Source of the DNA: Acidimicrobiia bacterium
Lineage (GTDB): Bacteria; Actinomycetota; Acidimicrobiia; Spongiisociales; ZC4RG35
Length of the DNA stretch: 8,497 nt
Direction: 5' to 3'
NCBI GenBank assembly: GCA_009377735.1
Contig: WHTL01000165.1
Span: 1 to 8,497 of the forward strand
Every line of letters begins with the position of its first letter. Positions within the stretch are counted from its first letter, which is position 1. The notes beneath the pieces were generated by a model. That model made no database searches. It was not told where the DNA came from and worked only from the letters and a program-made list of their open reading frames with translations. Positions 6,771 through 8,497 of this stretch are shown here, piece by piece. Both the position numbers and the translations under genes were made by a program.

Positions 6771-7988
6771 TCACCCGGTGTATCGGACGATGTGGAGACC
6801 GTGGTTCTTGTCGGTGAGATAGGCATATCCGCGACTGTCCACAAGGACGTCCTCACTTTGGGTGACCAGGGCTGTCCTGGGGAGGAGCCCGCGTCTCTCC
6901 TCGGGATCGTCGGGGAGGAACGATCCGATCTCGCGCGGGAGGTACGGGTTGGAGATGTCGTACACCCGTAGCCCGGCGTTGAACCAGGTGAGGTAGACAA
7001 TCTCCTCGGAGAAGTAGAGGTACTGGTTGTTCGGGTCGGGGAGGTGTTGGTTGTGGGGTCCGTATCGTCCACCCCTCTTCTGGAAGTTGGGGTATCCCGC
7101 GTCATGGTGTGGTACCGGAGGCGGCAGTAGGGAGATGAGGCGCGGTGCGGTCTCGTCGGAGATGTCGACGATTCCGGCGAAGTTGTATGGCTCTTCCGAT
7201 AGCTCTGCGATGGCCTCGGTATTGACCACCGCCAGATCTCGGCTCGGAAGGGGAACGACGGTATGGAGAGCGATCTTGCTCGAGAACGCCTCGCCGAAGT
7301 CGAGACGGGACACCAATTGGGGGTCGCCGGGTTGGGAGATGTCGAGGATGACCATCCCACCCTGGCCGTAGGGCAGGTAGCAACGATCGCCAACCGGGTA
7401 GGCGGGGCCATGAAGCGAGGGTTGACGTATCGGAGGCGGCCCACCGGCAGCCCGGTACTGCTCCGGCAGGAACCAGCGGCCTATCTCCTGAGGTTCGGAC
7501 CGGTCTTCGATGTCGAGGATGGAGTAGATATATCCGTCCATCCCCGGAACCGAAGCGGTGGCGTGGATATGTTGACCCCCGGTGTAGAGATTGCGATGGG
7601 TTCCCCCGGCGCCGTAGCGGTACTTGGAGACCAGACTGGGCGATTCGGGATCCGTCACATCCCACAGATGGATGCCCTCATCGGTCGCCTGAGACGGGTC
7701 CCCACCCCAAGGTTCGGCACGATGTTGCACACCGGCTACCAGGAGTCCGTCGGCTACCTGGACCTGCCAGGTAGCGACGTTGGGATCGTCTGGACCGGGT
7801 ATCGAGCCCACCAGCTTTGGTGTCGCCGGGTCGGTGACATCGATGATGCTGATCCCCGACTCCCAGAATCGGGTGGCGTAGAGGAACCAGCGATCCTCCA
7901 CCACCTGGAGGGCAAGTTTGAAGCAGGGCTTGGAGTCGAGATCGTGATAGGAGACGAGCTCCACATTCTCAGCCGAGTATCCGTGCAT
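6771..7988 (-). CDS. LVIVD-repeat beta-propeller protein, function unknown
   Basis: This is a 405-residue protein built from repeats of the LVIVD type. Repeat cores are SIIDVTDPATPKLVGS (47-62), HLWDVTDPESPSLVS (107-121), SILDIEDRSEPQEIG (156-170), VILDISQPGDPQLVS (213-227), GIVDISDETAPRLIS (272-286) and RVYDISNPYLPREIG (341-355). There is also a final strand LHIVRYTG at the C-terminus. Six cores plus a closing strand suggest a closed six- or seven-bladed propeller. There is no signal peptide or membrane segment, so it is probably cytoplasmic. Conserved-looking His-rich loops lie between blades: GTHRNLYTGGQHIHA (129-143), SLHGPAY, ALHTVVP, VPHHDAGYP (292-300) and GPHNQHLPDP (310-319). From memory, similar proteins occur in other Actinobacteria and Proteobacteria, all without assigned function. 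The ATG has GAGGAG 5 nt upstream (7994-7999). It is transcribed on its own strand segment, separate from the transporter operon. Confidence 0.88.
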   Translation of the reverse strand: MHGYSAENVELVSYHDLDSKPCFKLALQVVEDRWFLYATRFWESGISIIDVTDPATPKLVGSIPGPDDPNVATWQVQVADGLLVAGVQHRAEPWGGDPSQATDEGIHLWDVTDPESPSLVSKYRYGAGGTHRNLYTGGQHIHATASVPGMDGYIYSILDIEDRSEPQEIGRWFLPEQYRAAGGPPPIRQPSLHGPAYPVGDRCYLPYGQGGMVILDISQPGDPQLVSRLDFGEAFSSKIALHTVVPLPSRDLAVVNTEAIAELSEEPYNFAGIVDISDETAPRLISLLPPPVPHHDAGYPNFQKRGGRYGPHNQHLPDPNNQYLYFSEEIVYLTWFNAGLRVYDISNPYLPREIGSFLPDDPEERRGLLPRTALVTQSEDVLVDSRGYAYLTDKNHGLHIVRYTG

Positions 7989-8030
7989 CAGTGCTCCTCG
8001 CGAACGACGTATGGCAGACTCTCACAAATC

Positions 8031-8068
8031 CACAATCGTTTGTAGCAGCACCAACGCCGAATTGGAAA
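8031..8068 (-). promoter_or_regulatory. Possible promoter of the LVIVD-repeat gene with an operator-like element
   Basis: Minus-strand TTTCCA (8068-8063) and TACAAA (8044-8039), 18 nt apart, each match 4 of 6 sigma-70 consensus bases. CACAATCGTTTG (8031-8042, plus strand) overlaps the -10. It differs at one base from the CACAATCGATTG found at the transporter promoter (minus strand 6325-6314). ACAAA and TTTGT (8024-8043) also form a loose inverted repeat here. This is suggestive only. Confidence 0.3.
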
Positions 8069-8110
8069 GTTCCGCGACAGGATCACCATCGGCCCCGTCA
8101 ACGGCGGCGT

Positions 8111-8150
8111 CATACCTGCTAAGCTTTCTGTATGACAATGCTAAGTTTTC
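8111..8150 (+). promoter_or_regulatory. Putative autoregulatory operator of the toxin-antitoxin pair
   Basis: Two near-identical 12-mers, TGCTAAGCTTTC (8117-8128) and TGCTAAGTTTTC (8139-8150), are spaced 22 bp apart, about two helical turns, so they face the same side of the DNA. The first is framed by CATAC (8111-8115) and GTATG (8130-8134), a perfect 5-bp inverted pair. The second lies inside the first codons of the antitoxin gene. Tandem short boxes are the usual targets of ribbon-helix-helix dimers, so autorepression is likely. That is inference from the family. Confidence 0.45.
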
Positions 8151-8383
8151 GGGTAGACGAGGAGGAAGCCGCCGATGTACAACGCTGGGCAGAACAGCTG
8201 GGCCTCGACCGATCCGAGCTCCTACGCCAGGCAGTGCATCGACATCTGGTACAGCTTCGGGCGGAAACTGATGTGAGGGAGTGGAGGTCCCAGCCTCTCA
8301 CAGACGACGAGAAGGCATTCGGGGAGATTGCGGATTGGGGAGTTTCCGAAGACTGGTCGGATTGGGTGAATGGAGCGGGGTGA
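8132..8383 (+). CDS. Ribbon-helix-helix antitoxin of a MazF-type toxin-antitoxin system
   Basis: This is an 83-residue protein. Residues 3-8 (MLSFRV) form the DNA-contacting beta strand. Residues 10-24 and 26-45 (helix turn GLDRSELLRQAV) are the two helices of a CopG/MetJ-type fold. The C-terminal segment ADWGVSEDWSDW (67-78) is acidic and Trp-rich, as expected of a tail that wraps and neutralises the toxin. It overlaps the toxin gene by 14 nt, so antitoxin and toxin are translated in a coupled way. The start could be ATG 8132 or ATG 8138 (MTM start). Neither has a Shine-Dalgarno, so a leaderless transcript is possible. It should bind the repeats that overlap its own start. Confidence 0.85.
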   Translation: MTMLSFRVDEEEAADVQRWAEQLGLDRSELLRQAVHRHLVQLRAETDVREWRSQPLTDDEKAFGEIADWGVSEDWSDWVNGAG

Positions 8384-8497
8384 GGTGTGGTTTACCACCA
8401 CCCCCGGCGGGGACCGACCGGTCCTAATCCTCACTCGCGACCCAGTCGCTGACCGCATCGGTTCGGTGGTCGTGGCGGCTCTTACCCGCGTCACGCG
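8370..8497 (+). CDS. MazF/PemK-family endoribonuclease toxin, 3' end cut by window edge
   Basis: Only the first 42 codons are in the window. The start MERGEVWFTTTPGGDRPVLI, followed by LTRD, is the conserved opening of MazF/PemK toxins: strand RGEVW, a loop with PG.DRPV, and strand VLILTRD. A further strand, GSVVVAALT, precedes the usual Arg. These toxins cleave mRNA at short sequences when the antitoxin is degraded. The ATG at 8370 lies inside the end of the antitoxin gene. The catalytic residues in the second half of the protein are beyond the edge, so intactness cannot be judged. Confidence 0.85.
   Translation, partial: MERGEVWFTTTPGGDRPVLILTRDPVADRIGSVVVAALTRVT

Noticed and set aside
6768..6800. 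GGTCTC ... GAGACC inverted pair near the convergent gene ends, considered as a terminator
   Set aside because: The arms are only 6 bp with a 21-nt loop, lie within the end of the LVIVD coding region and have no T-run on either strand.
7263..8045. Plus-strand frame of 260 codons opposite the LVIVD gene
   Set aside because: It is antisense to a repeat protein with six clear repeat cores. It has no recognisable domain and no ribosome site.

Overview
The window is a GC-rich bacterial stretch, about 95% coding, with frequent GTG starts, short translational overlaps and Actinobacteria-style proteins: a lipoprotein with a Thr/Ser/Gly/Asp linker, and a ribbon-helix-helix antitoxin with a Trp/Asp-rich tail next to a MazF-like toxin. 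An uncultured or environmental actinomycete, perhaps of the Acidimicrobiia, fits best. That placement is inference from protein style, not a phylogenetic result.

Layout, read right to left on the minus strand from 6258: a complete branched-chain-amino-acid-type (HAAT family) ABC importer. It has a substrate-binding lipoprotein (6258-4870), the ATPases LivG (4856-4122) and LivF (4120-3395), and the permeases LivH (3398-2526) and LivM (2526-1516). All junctions are tight (13-nt gap, 1-nt gap, 4-nt overlap, 1-nt overlap), so this is one operon. After a 36-nt gap with a good ribosome binding site comes a RidA-family protein (1479-1030). Its stop overlaps by 8 nt the GTG start of a long Rid-family gene that runs off the left edge (1037 to <1). 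That last protein appears to hold three successive RidA-like domains in one chain. It is the most unusual item here.

To the right, the operon's promoter region (6259-6433) is shared with a divergent plus-strand gene for a small secreted protein (6434-6736). That gene converges on a 405-residue LVIVD-repeat beta-propeller protein of unknown function on the minus strand (7988-6771). A 143-bp divergent intergenic region follows. The window ends in a plus-strand type II toxin-antitoxin pair: a ribbon-helix-helix antitoxin (8132-8383) and a MazF/PemK-like toxin cut by the right edge (8370 to >8497).

The probable joint function is import of an amino-acid-like, amide or small organic solute by the Liv-type system. 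The two Rid proteins would act on, sense or bind a downstream reactive metabolite. The substrate cannot be read from the sequence. Both Rid proteins lack the Arg of the classical imine deaminase at every visible equivalent position, so textbook RidA activity should not be assumed. No tRNA, rRNA, CRISPR array, insertion sequence or convincing intrinsic terminator was seen, and no stretch over 300 bases lacks a gene.
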